The notes under the pieces: model-generated
What the model was told of the DNA's origin: nothing
The model's input: the letters and a program-made list of their open reading frames with translations, nothing else
The model's database searches: none
Made by a program: the position numbers and the translations under genes
NCBI GenBank assembly: GCA_012516575.1
Contig: JAAYWS010000001.1
Location: 1 to 52,918 of the forward strand
From: Actinomycetaceae bacterium
GTDB taxonomy: Bacteria > Actinomycetota > Actinomycetes > Actinomycetales > Actinomycetaceae
Length of the DNA: 52,918 nt
Reading direction: 5' to 3'
Part shown: positions 51,364-52,918 of the stretch, one piece after another
Layout of the letters: each line of letters starts with the position of its first letter
Position numbering within the stretch: position 1 is the stretch's first letter

Positions 51364-52761
51364 ATGTCTATTACTAGGAAACTTGCGGCGCTTAGTGTTG
51401 CTTCCCTACTCACTTTTAGTTCCGTTCCCGCATACGCCCAGAACATCGTAGAACCCGCTACGTTCGTCCCTACGGCGATTGCTGTACAAGATGTGCCCAC
51501 TTACCGGCCTGCGGTCGCTACCACAAACACCCCTGTTTCCCATAACATTTCGATTCCCTTTCAACGCAATACTGACGACAATGTCCATTTCGGCCCAGCC
51601 GGCGTCGGACTGTTCATTACGGGGTTTCTTGTAGACGGCGAGTTCACCCTTGATCCGACTACTTTCGTGACCACGTGGGATGAGGAATGTGTCGAAATAA
51701 TACCGACTGATCTTACTCAGGTCCGTAGCATTAGCTTCGACATTGAGCTCAACCCACAGGTAATCACCAGCAATATCAGTGAGCAGGTTTATGCTTTCCA
51801 CCTTTTCATTCCTAAAACCCAAGCTGATGCGGCCGGAAATATTGCAGTGCAGGGCATTGATAACTTGCAGTTTGCAGTGGGCGATATGCCCATCGAGCCT
51901 GGCGTTTCCAACGGCACGGTGTCGTTAACGCAGATCACGCCTGAAACTTACGGAGATCACTTGTACCAAGTGCCCGAAAACATCGAGGACTACCACGTCT
52001 ATAGTGTTGCCCCGTATGGATCCGGACCCTTGACTCTTTCTGTTTCCGGACAGGTTCCGGTCAATGCGGCGGACTGGTTTGATGCTTGGACTGCTAGTGA
52101 ACCGACAACTATACAATTTCCAATTCGTATTATCCCCAATCTGATTCGTTGTACCTATCCACAAGGAAACTGCGATCAAGCCTTAGAGTCGATGATTGGA
52201 ACGCCGCTTTCTTATGAGGAAGTAGTCGAAAGAGAATCGCAGTCTTGGTCTCCCTACGATCAGCTTTCTGACGAAGAAAAGCTCCGTTACGACCAGTTTA
52301 TTGAGGACGCCTGGATCGCCAATAATGCGATGGCAACCCTTGCAGACGATATCTATCAGCCCTTGCATGACATGGACTCAACCGCACCGGTTACTCCGAT
52401 GACGTTCAATACTGATCCGCGAGGTTTTGCGCTCCTTTACACCGAGGTTTTCGGACTAAAACAAAACAGTGTAATCAGCTACCTGCTGGCCGATGATATA
52501 ACGCAAATGACGCGGCAATTCGTCATTAATTTACCGGTTACTTTTCTACCTGAAGGGCAATGTTCCTTGCCAGACCCGGTTACTCCGCCATCCACGAAGG
52601 TTACCCCACCCGCATCGCCAGCGCCCACACCAGCGTCCGCACCTCAACCCGCGCTAGCAAACACCGGTAGTAACGCTGGCTGGCTCTCTGTGGTAGCATC
52701 CATGCTTTTGAGTTCTGGAGCAATAGCATTAGGGCTCCGCCGTAAACTCGTACGCGGCTAA
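51364..52761 (+). CDS. Sortase-anchored cell-surface protein with LANTG signal
   Basis: The 465-residue protein starts at the ATG after GAGAGATATT; an ATG 12 nt earlier lacks a ribosome site. A signal peptide (1-25, cleavage likely after AYA) is followed by a large extracellular region I cannot assign, with Cys109, 263, 270 and 400. From about 403 a Pro/Thr/Ala-rich wall spacer leads to LANTG (431-435), a hydrophobic segment (GWLSVVASMLLSSGAIALGL) and a short basic tail RRKLVRG. LAxTG is the type of motif linked to class E sortases of actinobacteria. It may be an adhesin or wall protein; binding target unknown. Confidence 0.85.
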   Translation: MSITRKLAALSVASLLTFSSVPAYAQNIVEPATFVPTAIAVQDVPTYRPAVATTNTPVSHNISIPFQRNTDDNVHFGPAGVGLFITGFLVDGEFTLDPTTFVTTWDEECVEIIPTDLTQVRSISFDIELNPQVITSNISEQVYAFHLFIPKTQADAAGNIAVQGIDNLQFAVGDMPIEPGVSNGTVSLTQITPETYGDHLYQVPENIEDYHVYSVAPYGSGPLTLSVSGQVPVNAADWFDAWTASEPTTIQFPIRIIPNLIRCTYPQGNCDQALESMIGTPLSYEEVVERESQSWSPYDQLSDEEKLRYDQFIEDAWIANNAMATLADDIYQPLHDMDSTAPVTPMTFNTDPRGFALLYTEVFGLKQNSVISYLLADDITQMTRQFVINLPVTFLPEGQCSLPDPVTPPSTKVTPPASPAPTPASAPQPALANTGSNAGWLSVVASMLLSSGAIALGLRRKLVRG

Positions 52762-52868
52762 CCACACCGTGTGGGTGACCACTCCGTGCGCCTGACCACG
52801 CCGTGTGGGTGACCACTCCGTGCGCCTGACCACGCCGTGCGGGTGACCATGCCATGTGGGGGACCGGC
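52762..52868. repeat. 17-bp degenerate tandem repeats after the surface gene
   Basis: A small palindrome CCACAC-C-GTGTGG (52762-52774) begins one base after the stop. Six 17-bp units then run from 52767 to 52868: CCGTGTGGGTGACCACT, CCGTGCGCCTGACCACG, the same pair again, CCGTGCGGGTGACCATG and CCATGTGGGGGACCGGC. The first four form an exact 34-bp doublet. The window ends 50 nt later, so the array end is known but the next gene is not. Confidence 0.85.
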
Positions 52869-52918
52869 AGGGCTATATAGTGCCTGGCGCTGCCCCTCCC
52901 CCGAGTCTGATGGCGCCT

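Noticed and set aside
52767..52868. Possible CRISPR array in the 17-bp repeats
   Set aside because: Tandem without spacers; repeat too short; no cas genes.
1..52918. tRNA or rRNA genes
   Set aside because: No cloverleaf-like or rRNA-like sequence was recognised by eye; a tRNAscan-SE or Rfam run would settle it.

Overview
The window looks like a chromosome segment of a moderate-GC actinobacterium, most like the Actinomycetaceae (Arcanobacterium/Trueperella-type). The reasons are the actinobacterial order tsf-rpsB-M23-xerC-dprA-comM-yraN-DUF2469-rnhB-lepB-rplS-trmD-rimM-khpA-rpsP-ffh-ftsY-smc, a translational T-box before ileS, a LAxTG-type wall-sorting signal and many 1-4 nt gene overlaps. 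Species cannot be fixed from the sequence alone.

Layout. (1) 1-20884 is a core block, nearly all on the minus strand: translation (tsf, rpsB, rplS, rpsP), RNA modification and assembly (a trmD-GNAT fusion, rimM, khpA), signal peptidase, RNase HII, competence/recombination genes (dprA, comM, xerC), the SRP pathway (ffh, ftsY) and smc. Plus-strand exceptions are an M23-family protein and a CDF metal transporter. (2) 20938-38973 is a continuous molybdenum-enzyme island. It holds moeB-moeA-moaC, a mog/moaE fusion, moaA-moaD, dmsABC with a TorD-like chaperone and an uncharacterised Fe-S protein, a TetR regulator, tatB-like-DUF6457-mobA, modA-modBC and tatA-tatC. Together these cover molybdate uptake, cofactor synthesis, a DMSO-reductase-type respiratory enzyme and the Tat exporter its catalytic subunit needs. 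A PadR/DUF2812 pair sits inside the island. (3) 38974-40795 is a repeat-rich accessory stretch with one AbiEi/DUF559-like gene flanked by two copies of a 73-bp imperfect palindrome. (4) 40796-48599 holds ndk, folC, ileS with its T-box, a glycerophosphodiesterase, an acetyltransferase and a lipoprotein. (5) 48724-52918 holds a large MaoC-like/Rossmann protein and a sortase-anchored surface protein with a C9 tract upstream and 17-bp tandem repeats downstream.

Most notable are the self-contained Mo/Dms/Tat island, three unusual protein fusions (TrmD-GNAT, Mog-His-linker-MoaE, MaoC-Rossmann), a perfect 20-bp-arm palindrome upstream of padR, back-to-back apparently leaderless promoters between moeB and mog/moaE, and a recurring habit of short direct duplications at or around gene stop codons.
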